Shown: one piece after another, positions 27,797-36,908 of the stretch
Position numbering within the stretch: the first letter of the stretch is position 1
How the letters are laid out: each line of letters starts with the position of its first letter
From: JALZKA01 sp963715405
Lineage (GTDB): Bacteria; Actinomycetota; Thermoleophilia; Solirubrobacterales; 70-9
DNA length: 64,000 bases
Assembly: GCA_963715405.1 (NCBI GenBank)
Contig: OY970239.1
Coordinates: 2,497,779 to 2,561,778, forward strand
Reading direction: 5' to 3'
Notes under the pieces: generated by a model
Seen by the model: only the letters and a program-made list of their open reading frames with translations
Told to the model about the DNA's origin: nothing
Databases searched by the model: none
Translations under genes and position numbers: made by a program

Positions 27797-29152
27797 GTGA
27801 TGGCGCAAAAGCTGCCGCCCGGGCCACGCGCACCAGCCCTGGTCCAGGGCATCGGATTTTGGACGCGCCCACTCTCGTTCTTCGAACGCGCCCGGGCCCG
27901 CTACGGCGGCCGTTTCACCGTGCAGTTTCCGTGGATGCCGCCATTCGTTCACCACACGGATCCAGAGCACATCAAGGAGATCTACACCGCGCCGCCCGAG
28001 GTTCTCCATCCGGGCGTTGGCGCTCGCGTGCTCATGCCGCTGGTCGGCCGCTACTCCGTGATCCTCCTGGACGAGGGCCCGCACATGGAGCAGCGAAAGC
28101 TCATGCTCCCGGCCTTTCACGGTGAGCGGATGGAGCGCCTCGAAGAGCTTGTTCGCCAGGTCACGGCTGAGGACGTCGCCTCCTGGCGAGACGGCGAAGT
28201 CGAGCTTCACCCCCGCTTCCAGTCGCTCACCCTGGAGATCATCCTCCGCGCCGTCTTCGGCTTGGATCCAGGCCCGCGGCTCAACGCCCTCCGCGACAAC
28301 CTGGCTGCGCTCCTCGCCTATGGCGATAGCCCGATGACGATGATCCCGCCGCCCGAAGGAGGGCAGGAAGAGCTCGAGAAGAACATGCGGCTCGTAAACC
28401 GCGCTGGCCCGCTCAAAGGCTTTCTCACATACAGGCAGAAGGTCGACGAGCTCCTCGCCGCCGAGATCGCCGAACGGCGCGCCGCAGACGACGAGGACTC
28501 CGACGACGTCCTCTCGATGCTTTTGGCCGCCCGCCACGAGGACGGCTCGCCGATGTCGGGCGACGAGCTTCGCGACGAGCTGATGACCCTCCTCGTCGCG
28601 GGCCACGAGACCACGGCCTCGACGCTTGCCTGGGCATGCTCGCGCCTAGCCCGCGAACCCCGGGTGCTCGCCGCGCTTCGCCGAGAGGTGGATTCCGAGG
28701 ACGACGGCCCCTACCTCACCGCGACTATCCAGGAGACGCTTCGCAGCCGCCCAGTCCTGCCGGTCACGGCGCCCCGCTTCGTCCAGGAGCCGATCACGGT
28801 CGGAGGCTGGGATTACGAGCCCGGAGTCAGCCTCGCTGCGAACGCCTACCTCGTCCACCACGACCCCGAGATCTACCCAGAGCCCTACACGTTCCGGCCC
28901 GAGCGCTTCCTCGACGAGAAGCCGGGCACCTACACCTGGATCCCGTTTGGGGGCGGGCGCCGGCGTTGCCTCGGCTCGAGCTTCGCCCTGCTCGAGATGA
29001 GGATCGTGCTGGCGGAGATCGCCCGCCGCTTTGACGTGCAAGCTGCAAGTGCCGGCCCGGAGCTCGCGCGCCGGCGAAACATCACCATCTACCCGGCAGA
29101 CGGTGCGAAGGTCGCCCTCGCTGCCCGGGAGCGCGAACCCGTCGCAGCATGA
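27797..29152 (+). CDS. Cytochrome P450
   Basis: 451 residues (GTG 27797 or ATG 27800). Complete P450: I-helix AGHETTAST, ExxR in ETLR, and the heme loop PFGGGRRRCLGSSFALLEM with its cysteine ligand. It lacks a membrane anchor, as in soluble bacterial P450s. No ferredoxin or reductase gene is adjacent. The stop overlaps the adenylyl cyclase ATG (ATGA), an unusual pairing that suggests joint expression. Confidence 0.95.
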   Translation: MMAQKLPPGPRAPALVQGIGFWTRPLSFFERARARYGGRFTVQFPWMPPFVHHTDPEHIKEIYTAPPEVLHPGVGARVLMPLVGRYSVILLDEGPHMEQRKLMLPAFHGERMERLEELVRQVTAEDVASWRDGEVELHPRFQSLTLEIILRAVFGLDPGPRLNALRDNLAALLAYGDSPMTMIPPPEGGQEELEKNMRLVNRAGPLKGFLTYRQKVDELLAAEIAERRAADDEDSDDVLSMLLAARHEDGSPMSGDELRDELMTLLVAGHETTASTLAWACSRLAREPRVLAALRREVDSEDDGPYLTATIQETLRSRPVLPVTAPRFVQEPITVGGWDYEPGVSLAANAYLVHHDPEIYPEPYTFRPERFLDEKPGTYTWIPFGGGRRRCLGSSFALLEMRIVLAEIARRFDVQAASAGPELARRRNITIYPADGAKVALAAREREPVAA

Positions 29153-30651
29153 ACGCTGAGGAGGGCAAGCGCCTCTTCTGCCAGACGGAGCGAAGGCTCA
29201 TCGTCTCGAGCTGGATCGCCAACTCGATGGGGGCGGCGGTCGTCTTCATCTCGATCGGCTTCCTCCTCGCAGCCATCTTCGACGCCGAGCAGCGCGATCA
29301 GCTCGGCCGCGACAACCTGCCTCTTCTCGTTGCGTCCCTTGTGATCATCGGCCTCGGTCTGACTTGGGTGGCGAGCCGTGAGCGCAAGACCGCCCTGGGG
29401 TGGCTCAAAGAGGGACGCGAGCCGACCGACGAGGAGCGGCGCCGGACCCTGCGCCTTCCCGCTTACGCCGCCTTCCTCACCGCGGCCGGGTGGTCGCTCG
29501 CCGTTGTCCTCGGCGTGGTCTTCAACCTCGATCACTCGCTGGGAACAGCGGCGGTAATCGCGGCGGCGCTCTGGGTCGGGGCCGAGGTCACATCTGCGAT
29601 CGCGTTTCTCATCACGGAGCGGACGCTCCGCCCCGTCACCGCGCTCGTGCTCGCCAACTACGAGCCGGAGCGGTTTGCCGCACCCGGCGTACGCGACCGC
29701 CTGCTCTTCGCCTGGAGCTTCGGGACGGGCGCGCCGATGCTGAGCGTGCTCGCGGTTGGAATCGTCGGGCTGACCAAGGATGGAGCCGACGTTGAATCCG
29801 TCGCGGCGGCGTGCATCTTCCTTGCGGCCGTTGCCTTCGTGCTCGGCTCCTCGATCACCGTCATCACGGCCCGTGCCATCGCCGAGCCGCTCGGCTCGAT
29901 GCGCAAGGCGGTCGAGCGGATCGCCCGCGGTGATCTCGGCGCTCGCGTCGCGATCGACGACGCGAGCGAGGTCGGCCGTCTCCAGGCGGGCTTCAACCGC
30001 ATGGCCGAGGGTCTCGGCGAGCGGGAGCAGATTCGCGACCTGTTCGGGCGCCAAGTCGGAGAGGAGGTGGCGCGGGCTGCGCTTCGGGGCGGCACCAAGC
30101 TCGGCGGCGAGGAGCGCGAGATCGGTGCCCTCTTCGTAGATCTGACCGGTTCGACGACGATGGCGCTCGCGATGCCACCGACCCAGGTTGTGCGCCTGCT
30201 CAACAAGTTCTTCCGCGTCGTCGTAGACGTGGTGGAGTCCGAGAATGGCTTCGTGAACAAGTTCGAGGGAGATGCCGCGCTCTGCGTCTTCGGTGCGCCG
30301 ATCGCGAGTGAGGACCCCGCCGGCCAGGCGCTCTGCGCCGCGCGCCGGATGGCCGAACGACTCGAGCGCGAGGTCCCTGAGATCGGCTTTGGCATCGGCG
30401 TCTCGGCAGGCAAGGCGGTCGCCGGAAACGTCGGCTCCGAGCAGCGCTTCGAGTACACGGTGATCGGCGATCCGGTAAACGAGGCCGCGCGGCTCTCCGA
30501 CCTCGCGAAGGAGCGCCAGGTCCGCGTCGTCGCCTCCGACGCAGCGCTCGACCGCGCTTCCGAAGACGAGACCGAGGAGTGGGAGCGCGGCGACCGCACT
30601 GTTCTCCGCGGCCGCCTCGAAGCGACCGTGCTCGCCTCACCCCGCGCCTAG
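29149..30651 (+). CDS. Membrane class III adenylyl cyclase with HAMP domain
   Basis: 500 residues. Six membrane segments (about 20-230), a HAMP domain (AEPLGSMRKAVERIARGDLG) and a class III cyclase domain with metal-binding LFVDLTGST, substrate-binding NKFEGDAAL and NEAARLSDLA. This layout matches the mycobacterial Rv1318c-Rv1320c group. It makes cAMP from ATP; the input signal of the membrane part is unknown. Confidence 0.92.
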   Translation: MNAEEGKRLFCQTERRLIVSSWIANSMGAAVVFISIGFLLAAIFDAEQRDQLGRDNLPLLVASLVIIGLGLTWVASRERKTALGWLKEGREPTDEERRRTLRLPAYAAFLTAAGWSLAVVLGVVFNLDHSLGTAAVIAAALWVGAEVTSAIAFLITERTLRPVTALVLANYEPERFAAPGVRDRLLFAWSFGTGAPMLSVLAVGIVGLTKDGADVESVAAACIFLAAVAFVLGSSITVITARAIAEPLGSMRKAVERIARGDLGARVAIDDASEVGRLQAGFNRMAEGLGEREQIRDLFGRQVGEEVARAALRGGTKLGGEEREIGALFVDLTGSTTMALAMPPTQVVRLLNKFFRVVVDVVESENGFVNKFEGDAALCVFGAPIASEDPAGQALCAARRMAERLEREVPEIGFGIGVSAGKAVAGNVGSEQRFEYTVIGDPVNEAARLSDLAKERQVRVVASDAALDRASEDETEEWERGDRTVLRGRLEATVLASPRA

Positions 30652-30664
30652 CTGCCCGAGCCTA

Positions 30665-30715
30665 GGTGCCAGGCACCACGCACCGTGCCTGGCACCACGC
30701 ACGGTGCCAGGCACC
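30665..30715. repeat. Three GGTGCCAGGCACC-type palindromes
   Basis: GGTGCCAGGCACC at 30665 and 30703, with CGTGCCTGGCACC-type copy between at 30684-30696 and CACGCAC spacers. Same unit as at 21193. The cluster directly follows the adenylyl cyclase stop. The rest of the gap to 30819 holds an AGGAAGCG ribosome site for the next gene. Confidence 0.7.
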
Positions 30716-30819
30716 GGGCAGGGATCGCGCCGGGTCTTCTAAGGGTCATCCCCAATAGACAGGGCCGCTGATCCGCGCGAGCCTTCCTCCATCAACCACT
30801 ATTCCATTGGAGGAAGCGA

Positions 30820-31780
30820 ATGACTGACAAAGACACCACCCACCAGATGCCGGTCACGGAGCCACAACCGCCCGAGCCGGGGAAGCCAAGGCGCCTCCTG
30901 CGCTCGCGCTCGGATCGCATGCTCGGCGGAGTATCCGGAGGCCTCGGAAGCTACTTCTCGGTCGACCCTGTGATCTTCCGGATCGGGTTCGCCGTGACGA
31001 CGCTCTTCGGGGGCATCGGACTGCGCGCTCTACATCGCGCTGATCATCTTCGTGCCATCGGAGACGGCGGACGGCACCGGGCAGCCTCAGCCACGCTCGG
31101 CCGGGCGAATCGCGCTTGGGATCGTCGTCGCGATCGCGGGGCTGATCGGACTGTGCTTCCTCGCGATCGGGGCGGCCTTCGCCGGCGCAACGGGAAGCGG
31201 CGTCTTGATCGCGCTGATCGTGATCCTGATCGGCGCGGCGCTGGTGGTCGCGGCCTTCCGCGGCGGCGCCCGCTGGCTGATCCTGCCGGCGCTCGCCCTG
31301 GCGATCCCGCTTGGCACCGTGGCCGCGGCGGACATCGAGTTCGAAGGGGCGATCGGCGAGTCGACCCATCGCCCGCAGTCCGTGCGGGCCATCCCGGCCG
31401 GCGGCTACGAGCACGGGATCGGCCAGAAGGTCATCGACTTGCGAGAGATCGACTGGACCGAGCGGAAAGTCGTCGAGGTAGAGGCCGAGCAGGGCATCGG
31501 GCACCTCGTGATCGCGGTGCCCGAGGACGTCTGCGTGGACGGCAACCTGGACGCGGACTACGGCGTCGTCGAGCTCGCCGGCTCGGACGAGTCAAGCGAG
31601 GTGCTGCGCTCCGGCTACACGGCAACGCCGCGGCTCGAGCTCCACGCGCACATCGACGCTGGAAAGATCGAGGTCATCAACGACGACGACGTTGCGCTCG
31701 GGCACGGACACGGGGTCGGGGACCGCGATGAGATCGGGCGAGACGAACTCCGCGACCGCATGGAGGCTGCGTGCAGCTAG
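30820..31780 (+). pseudogene. PspC-domain/toastrack envelope-stress protein, frameshifted as read
   Basis: The first 67 residues hold a PspC domain (RRLLRSRSDRMLGGVSGGLG, then YFSVDPVIFRIGFAV). Near 31,018-31,024 the frame shifts by one base and continues as ALYIALIIFVPSE, two to three membrane helices and a beta-rich C-terminal part (GQKVIDLREIDW, GHLVIAVPEDV) like the LiaF/toastrack domain. A good AGGAAG site precedes the ATG. The stop overlaps the histidine-kinase start, so the operon is probably functional and the shift a read error. Confidence 0.82.
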
Positions 31781-32799
31781 ACCGCCTCTCCCTGGGAGCG
31801 GGCCTCGGTCTCATTGCGACCGGGGCCCTGCTCCTGTTGGACCAGGAAGGGGTCATCGAGCTCGAGCTAGGCCTGTTCGGTGGCCTGATGGCGGTCTTCC
31901 TCGCGACCACGGGTGCGGCGCTCCTGTGGCGGACCCGTTCCGAGCCCGACGTGGCGGCGCCGACTGCCTCGGAGTCGCTGACAGCGCTCCGCAGGTTTCA
32001 GGCCGAGCCGGCGCCTGAGCGCGACCGCCTGCGCGACCTCTACCGTGGCGGGTTCGGCGCCGCGCTGATCGCAGGCGCGGCGCTCATCGTGCTCTCTCGA
32101 ACGGGCGCACTCGACTCCGCGGGCGACGCGATCCTCACCATCCTGGTTGCGATCATGGCCTTGGCGCTGGTGCTCGCACCGTTCTGGTGGCGCCTGGGGC
32201 GAAACCTCGCCGCTGAGCGAGCCGAGCGCATCCGCTCGCAGGAGCGCGCCGAGATGGCCGCCCACATCCACGACTCCGTCCTGCAGACGCTGACCCTCGT
32301 GCAAAAGCGAGCCGACGACCCACGCGCGGTCGCCCAGCTGGCGCGAGCGCAAGAGCGGGAACTACGCGGCTGGCTCTTCAGCGGCGACCGGGCTCCCGCG
32401 TCGGCAAGCCTCGCGACAGCGCTCGAGCAGGCCGCGGCCGAGGTCGAAGAGGCGCACCGCGTGCCGATCGAAGTTGTCTGCGTAGGCGACGGACCGGTGG
32501 GCGAACCCGGCGGTGCGCTCGTGGGCGCGGCTCGCGAGGCGATGGTGAACGCCGCGAAGTTCGCGCCGGACTCCGGCGAGGTCGCCGTCTTCGCCGAGCT
32601 GTCGCCCAACCATGCCGAGGTCTTTGTGCGGGATCGCGGCGCGGGATTCGATCCGGCCGCGGTGCCGGAGGATCGCCGCGGAGTCAGAGAGTCCATCATC
32701 GGGCGCATGGACAGATCCGGCGGCTCCGCCCGCATCCGCTCGGGATCGGGCGGGACTGAAGTCGAGCTTGCGATCGGCCTGGATGGTGAATCCCGGTGA
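31771..32799 (+). CDS. Sensor histidine kinase of PspC-linked system
   Basis: 342 residues from GTG 31771. Four membrane helices in two pairs lead to a HisKA_3-type dimerisation helix with the phospho-acceptor AAHIHDSVLQTLTL, then a HATPase domain (EAMVNAAKFAP, DRGAGFDP). The second glycine box is poorly conserved. Kinases of this type sit beside PspC proteins in actinobacteria and respond to envelope stress. Both ends overlap neighbouring genes. Confidence 0.9.
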   Translation: MQLDRLSLGAGLGLIATGALLLLDQEGVIELELGLFGGLMAVFLATTGAALLWRTRSEPDVAAPTASESLTALRRFQAEPAPERDRLRDLYRGGFGAALIAGAALIVLSRTGALDSAGDAILTILVAIMALALVLAPFWWRLGRNLAAERAERIRSQERAEMAAHIHDSVLQTLTLVQKRADDPRAVAQLARAQERELRGWLFSGDRAPASASLATALEQAAAEVEEAHRVPIEVVCVGDGPVGEPGGALVGAAREAMVNAAKFAPDSGEVAVFAELSPNHAEVFVRDRGAGFDPAAVPEDRRGVRESIIGRMDRSGGSARIRSGSGGTEVELAIGLDGESR

Positions 32800-33440
32800 G
32801 CGTTCCGAGTGTCGTCATCGTCGACGACCATGCACTCTTTCGCTCGGGCGTCCGCGCGGAGCTTGAGGGGCTGGTCGAGGTCGAGGGCGACGCCGGCTCG
32901 GTCGAGGAAGCGGTCCGCCTAATCGGCGAGGCGAAACCCGACGTCGTTCTGCTTGACGTCCATATGCCGGGCGGCGGCGGAGTCGAGGTGATCCGCCGCG
33001 TCGCCGAGACGGCACCCGCCCAGCGGTTCCTCGCGCTCTCCGTCTCAGACGCCGCGGAGGACGTGATCGCCGTCGTCCGCGCCGGAGCCCGCGGCTATGT
33101 GACGAAGACGATCTCCGGACCCGAGCTCGCCGATGCAGTCACCCGCGTGCGCGATGGCGACGCGGTCTTCTCGCCCCGCCTCGCGGGCTTCGTCCTCGAC
33201 GCGTTCGCAGGCCAGATCTCCGAGGCTGAGGCCGACCCCGAGCTCGACCAGCTCACACTCCGCGAGCGCGAGGTCCTGCGCCTGATCGCGCGCGGCTACC
33301 TCTACAAGGAGATCGCCCTCGAACTCTCCATCTCGCCGAAGACCGTCGAGGCGCACGTCTCGGCTGTCCTCAGAAAGCTCCAGCTCTCGAACCGCCACGA
33401 GCTCAGCCGCTGGGCGGTCGAGCGCCGCCTCGTCGACTGA
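32796..33440 (+). CDS. NarL/LuxR-family response regulator
   Basis: 214 residues from GTG 32796. The receiver domain has VIVDDHALFRSGV and the phospho-acceptor aspartate in VVLLDVHMPG, plus ALSVSDA and YVTKTISG. The C-terminal LuxR helix-turn-helix reads LTLREREVLRLIARGYLYKE and ends ELSISPKTVEAHVS. It is the partner of the preceding kinase and probably activates the PspC operon. Confidence 0.95.
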   Translation: MSVPSVVIVDDHALFRSGVRAELEGLVEVEGDAGSVEEAVRLIGEAKPDVVLLDVHMPGGGGVEVIRRVAETAPAQRFLALSVSDAAEDVIAVVRAGARGYVTKTISGPELADAVTRVRDGDAVFSPRLAGFVLDAFAGQISEAEADPELDQLTLREREVLRLIARGYLYKEIALELSISPKTVEAHVSAVLRKLQLSNRHELSRWAVERRLVD

Positions 33441-33441
33441 C

Positions 33442-33711
33442 CTAGAACTCCTTGCGCTCGCTCTCGCTCGCTGATTCGGCCTCCGCGTTCATCTGCTCGA
33501 GGTCTGAAAGCGACGGCGCTTCGCCAGTGCCGGCTCCTTGAAGGCGTGGCAAGAGAAACCAGAAGAGGAAGGCGTCGAACAGGGCAACGCCGGCGAGGAC
33601 GGCAGCGATCCAGCGCTGGTCGGGTAACACGAAGAAGGTGACGAGCGCGCCTACGAGGCTGGTCAGAACCGCGCCGCGTCCTACTGAGCCCCAGTCCGGC
33701 CCCTTGCTCAT
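33442..33711 (-). CDS. Small two-helix membrane protein
   Basis: 89 residues from ATG 33711. Two hydrophobic helices (AVLTSLVGALVTFFVL and WIAAVLAGVALFDAFLFWFLL) and an acidic, serine-rich tail. The start overlaps the stop of the gene upstream (ATGA). No family recognised; small proteins of this layout are common in actinobacteria. Confidence 0.75.
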   Translation of the reverse strand: MSKGPDWGSVGRGAVLTSLVGALVTFFVLPDQRWIAAVLAGVALFDAFLFWFLLPRLQGAGTGEAPSLSDLEQMNAEAESASESERKEF

Positions 33712-34490
33712 CGCGAGAGCACCGACAGGTCGCCTTCGTCGCGGATCGCAGCCATTGCGTTCATCGCTGTCGCCATGTCGCTGCGTTTCGCAATTGCCCA
33801 CAGCCATGAGCCCAGGCTGATCCGCTGGGCACCTGCCTCGAAGATGCCGGCGACCGTGAGGCCGGGGTAGGCCAGGACGTTCACGGGCTTCGAGACCGCT
33901 TGGCAGACGGTGCGTACTTCGTCGTGCGTACGAAGCCCCGGCGCATAGAGGACGTCGGCGCCCGCTTCGGCGTAGGCGTTGAGCCTTGCGATCGTGTCGC
34001 CGAGGTCGTCGATGCCTCGGAACTTGTTCTCGGCACGGGCCGTGAGGACGAACCCTGTCGGCAGCGTCCGGGCCGCCTCGGCCGCCGCCTCGATCCGCGC
34101 GACCGCGTGCTCCAGGCAGTAGATGACCTCGTCGTCCGGGTCCCAGTCCTCGATCGAACCGCCGACGGCGCCCGCCTCGCCCACGCTCTTGACCGCGAGC
34201 GCTGCCTGCGCGGGCTCGGCGCCGTAGCCGTTCTCCAGGTCCATCGCCACCGGCAGGTCGGTTGCTTCGTCGAGCTCGCGTGCGTGCTCGACCGATTCGG
34301 CGAGCGTCACCTCGCCGTCTGAGCGGCCCAGCCGCTCGGCGAAGCCGCCGCTCGTCGAGGCGAGCGCCTTGAAGCCGAGCCCGGCCAGCGCCTGCGCCGA
34401 CTCCGCGTCCCACGGGTTCGGGAACAGGAAAGGCTCGCCCGCGTGAAGCGCCCGAAACGCCTCGGCCTTCTCGGCCTGCGACGGCGTCAT
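33708..34490 (-). CDS. Isocitrate lyase/PEP phosphonomutase-family protein
   Basis: 260 residues, a TIM barrel. It shows FPNPWDAESAQALAGLGFKA, ALASTSGGFAE, DLENGYG and GGSIEDWDPD, close to the oxaloacetate-decarboxylase/methylisocitrate-lyase-like branch. The KKCGH motif of true lyases is not seen. Members act on C-C or C-P bonds of small 2-oxoacids; the substrate here is not known. The start overlaps the ddl stop. Confidence 0.87.
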   Translation of the reverse strand: MTPSQAEKAEAFRALHAGEPFLFPNPWDAESAQALAGLGFKALASTSGGFAERLGRSDGEVTLAESVEHARELDEATDLPVAMDLENGYGAEPAQAALAVKSVGEAGAVGGSIEDWDPDDEVIYCLEHAVARIEAAAEAARTLPTGFVLTARAENKFRGIDDLGDTIARLNAYAEAGADVLYAPGLRTHDEVRTVCQAVSKPVNVLAYPGLTVAGIFEAGAQRISLGSWLWAIAKRSDMATAMNAMAAIRDEGDLSVLSR

Positions 34491-35416
34491 GCGCGCACGC
34501 TCTTCGACGCCGACTCGACGATCCGCCCGCAGAGCTCTTCGAAGCCGATGCCGGCGGCTTCGGCGGCCATCGGGAAGAGCGAGGTGTCAGTGAGACCCGG
34601 CACAGCGTTCACCTCGAGCACCTCGGGACCGTCTTCGCCGAGCATCAGGTCGACGCGCACGAAGCCGGCACAGTCGAGCGCACGCCAGGTCGCGATAGCT
34701 GCCTCCTCGACAGCGGTCTCATCGGCGCCGAGCTCGGCCGGGCAGATGAAGTCCGTGCGCCCGATCTCGTAGCGGGCCTCATACGAGTAGCGGTCCTCGT
34801 CTCGCGGGCGCACCTCGACGGCTGGAAGCGCCTGGCCGTCGAGCATGCCCACCGAGAGCTCGCGCCCTGAGACGTGGCGCTCCAAGAGCACACGGCTGTC
34901 GTAGGAGAGCGCCGAGACGATCGCCTGCGGAACGTCGTCGCGCGCCGCTGCGAAGCGGACGCCGAGCGCCGAGCCGCCACGGGCCGGCTTGACGACAAGC
35001 GGGAAGCCCAGTCGATCCTCGATCTCCTCTAGAGCGTCAGCGGCGCCGAGCTCTGAGAACGCCGTTTGTGAGAACGAGACCCAGTCGGGCGTGGGGATGC
35101 CGGCGTCGCGCAGCGCCTGCTTGGCCTCGGCTTTGTCGGTCGAGCGGCGGCACGATGAGACGCCCGGACCCGTGTAGGGGATGCCGAGGATCTCAAGCAG
35201 CTCCTGGACCGTTCCGTCCTCGCCGTCGGCTCCGTGCAGCGCGACGAACGCGACATCCGGGCGCTCGTCCTTGAGCCGCGAGACGAGGTCATGCCCGGCG
35301 TCGAGCGGCACGACCTCGTGGCTTTCGGCCGCCAGCGCATCCCCGACCCGAGCGCCCGAGCGAAGAGAGACCTGCCGTTCGAGTGACCGCCCACCCTTGA
35401 GAACCGCGACCTTCAC
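34487..35416 (-). CDS. ddl: D-alanine--D-alanine ligase
   Basis: 309 residues. ATP-grasp enzyme that makes the D-Ala-D-Ala dipeptide of peptidoglycan. Signatures: VAVLKGGRSLERQVSLRSG, HGADGEDGTVQELLEILGIP (cut), VKPARGGSALGV and the C-terminal EVNAVPGLTDTSLFPM. The omega-loop tyrosine region (SYEARYEIG) points to the Ala rather than lactate ligase type, though this is not certain. It overlaps both neighbours by 4 bases. Confidence 0.95.
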   Translation of the reverse strand: MKVAVLKGGRSLERQVSLRSGARVGDALAAESHEVVPLDAGHDLVSRLKDERPDVAFVALHGADGEDGTVQELLEILGIPYTGPGVSSCRRSTDKAEAKQALRDAGIPTPDWVSFSQTAFSELGAADALEEIEDRLGFPLVVKPARGGSALGVRFAAARDDVPQAIVSALSYDSRVLLERHVSGRELSVGMLDGQALPAVEVRPRDEDRYSYEARYEIGRTDFICPAELGADETAVEEAAIATWRALDCAGFVRVDLMLGEDGPEVLEVNAVPGLTDTSLFPMAAEAAGIGFEELCGRIVESASKSVRA

Positions 35417-36858
35417 GAGCCGGGCTCACGCCTGCGCATGGGCACCACATCACCTAAGGGGTCTGACCCCCCAGCTCCGGAGCTGTCGGCCTTTTCCGCG
35501 TGAGTGGCGGGGTGTCTGACCCCACGCGGCACCGTCGCCTGCTCCCGAGTAATCGCCCCATAGAGCTCCACCTGCTCGGCAACCACTGCGCCGATCCTGC
35601 GAATCCCCTCGCGAATTTCCTCCTCGGTCGAGCCCGAGAAGTTGAGGCGCATCGAGTTGCGCCCCGTCCGCCCGTCTGCGAACGCCGCGACTCCCGGGAC
35701 GAACGCCACGTTGTCGCGAAGCGCGCGCGCGAGGAGGTCGGTGGTGTCGATGAAGTCCGGGAGCGTCGCCCAAAGGAATAGGCCGCCCTCGGGCTCCGAC
35801 CACGTGGCCTCGGCGGGAAAGTGGCGCTCGAGCGACTCCAGCATCGCGTCGCGGCGAGTGCGATAGACGTCGCAGAGCTCGCCCACGTACTCGAGCCAGC
35901 GTCCCTCGGCGAAGAACTCGTCGACGAAGTACTGGGCGAGGGTCGAGGTGCAAAGGTCGGACGCCTGCTTTCCGAGCACCGCTTTCGCAAGCACCGGTGG
36001 CGGCGCGCAGAGCCAGCCAAGCCGAAGCCCGGGGGAGAGGATCTTCGAGAACGTGCCGAGGTAGACGACGTAGTCGCCGCCGTCGAGCTCGTAGAGGGTC
36101 GGGAGCGGGCTGCCCTCGTAGCGAAGGAGCCCGTACGGGTTGTCCTCGAGGACGAGAAGCTCGCGCTCGCGCGCGATCTCGACCAGCCGCCGGCGCCGCT
36201 CGCCCGAAAGCGTTACCCCGGCCGGGTTCTGAAACGAGGGAACTGTGTAGATCATCTTCGGCTTGCGCCCCTCTCCCGCGAGCCGGTCGAGCGTCTCCTC
36301 CAAGAGGTCGATTCGCATTCCCACTTCGTCCATCTCGACCTGCACGGTCTCGGCCTCGTACGAGCAGAAGACGGGCACGGCGCCGGGATAGGTCGGCGCC
36401 TCGGCAACCACGACGTCGCCGGGGTCGAGCAACGCCTTACACATGAGGTCGATCGCCTGCTGGCCGCCCGTTGTGACGATTAGGTCCTCGGGATCGGGAT
36501 CCATGCCCTCGGCGGCCATCACCTGGCGGATGCACTCCTTGGTCGAGGCGAAGCCCTCGGTCGGGCCGTACTGAAGCGCCTCGGCAGCCGACTCCTGGGC
36601 GATCTTCGTCATCTGCCGGGCGAACGACTGGGGCGAGAAAGTCGAGGTGTCAGGAAGCCCGCCGGCGAGCGAGATCACGTCGGGCCGGGCGGTGATCTCC
36701 ATCAAATCGCGCATCGCCGACGAGCGCATGACCCGCGTGCGCTGCGCGAACAGGCCCGCGTAGCGCTCGAGGTCACGCGCGGTCGTGTGGGCGCGGCGAT
36801 GGCGGCGCGCAGGCGCGGGCTCGCCCTCCGGCTGGCGGTCTTCGGTGGGGTCGGCCAC
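35413..36858 (-). CDS. PLP-dependent aminotransferase (2-aminoadipate/MocR-like class I)
   Basis: About 481 residues from GTG 36858 (start uncertain). Fold type I aminotransferase: ISLAGGLPD, YGPTEGFASTKECI, TTGGQQAIDL, DNPYGLLRYEG and the PLP lysine in YLGTFSKILSPGLRLGW. It resembles LysN/aromatic-type enzymes without a GntR domain. The last 36 or so residues are translated from a GGGGTCTGAC-type repeat and are not part of the family. It probably supplies amino acids near the ddl genes; substrate unknown. Confidence 0.9.
   Translation of the reverse strand: MADPTEDRQPEGEPAPARRHRRAHTTARDLERYAGLFAQRTRVMRSSAMRDLMEITARPDVISLAGGLPDTSTFSPQSFARQMTKIAQESAAEALQYGPTEGFASTKECIRQVMAAEGMDPDPEDLIVTTGGQQAIDLMCKALLDPGDVVVAEAPTYPGAVPVFCSYEAETVQVEMDEVGMRIDLLEETLDRLAGEGRKPKMIYTVPSFQNPAGVTLSGERRRRLVEIARERELLVLEDNPYGLLRYEGSPLPTLYELDGGDYVVYLGTFSKILSPGLRLGWLCAPPPVLAKAVLGKQASDLCTSTLAQYFVDEFFAEGRWLEYVGELCDVYRTRRDAMLESLERHFPAEATWSEPEGGLFLWATLPDFIDTTDLLARALRDNVAFVPGVAAFADGRTGRNSMRLNFSGSTEEEIREGIRRIGAVVAEQVELYGAITREQATVPRGVRHPATHAEKADSSGAGGSDPLGDVVPMRRREPGS
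35458..35523. repeat. Second GGGGTCTGACCCC-type repeat, inside a coding 3' end
   Basis: 66-bp unit with ends GGGGTCTGACCCC (35458) and GGGGTGTCTGACCCC (35509), in the same orientation as the copy at 22970. The centre shares CCAGCTCC.GA and GTCGGCC with it. The aminotransferase frame reads straight through. Confidence 0.65.
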
Positions 36859-36908
36859 GCGGAAAGTGTGGCGCACGCGCCCCAATGCGGGCTCTCTAGC
36901 CTGGGATT

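Noticed and set aside
33712..34413. N-terminal extension of the small two-helix membrane protein (323-codon frame)
   Set aside because: The extension is an out-of-frame reading of the PEP-mutase-like gene; the ATG at 33711 overlaps that gene's stop.
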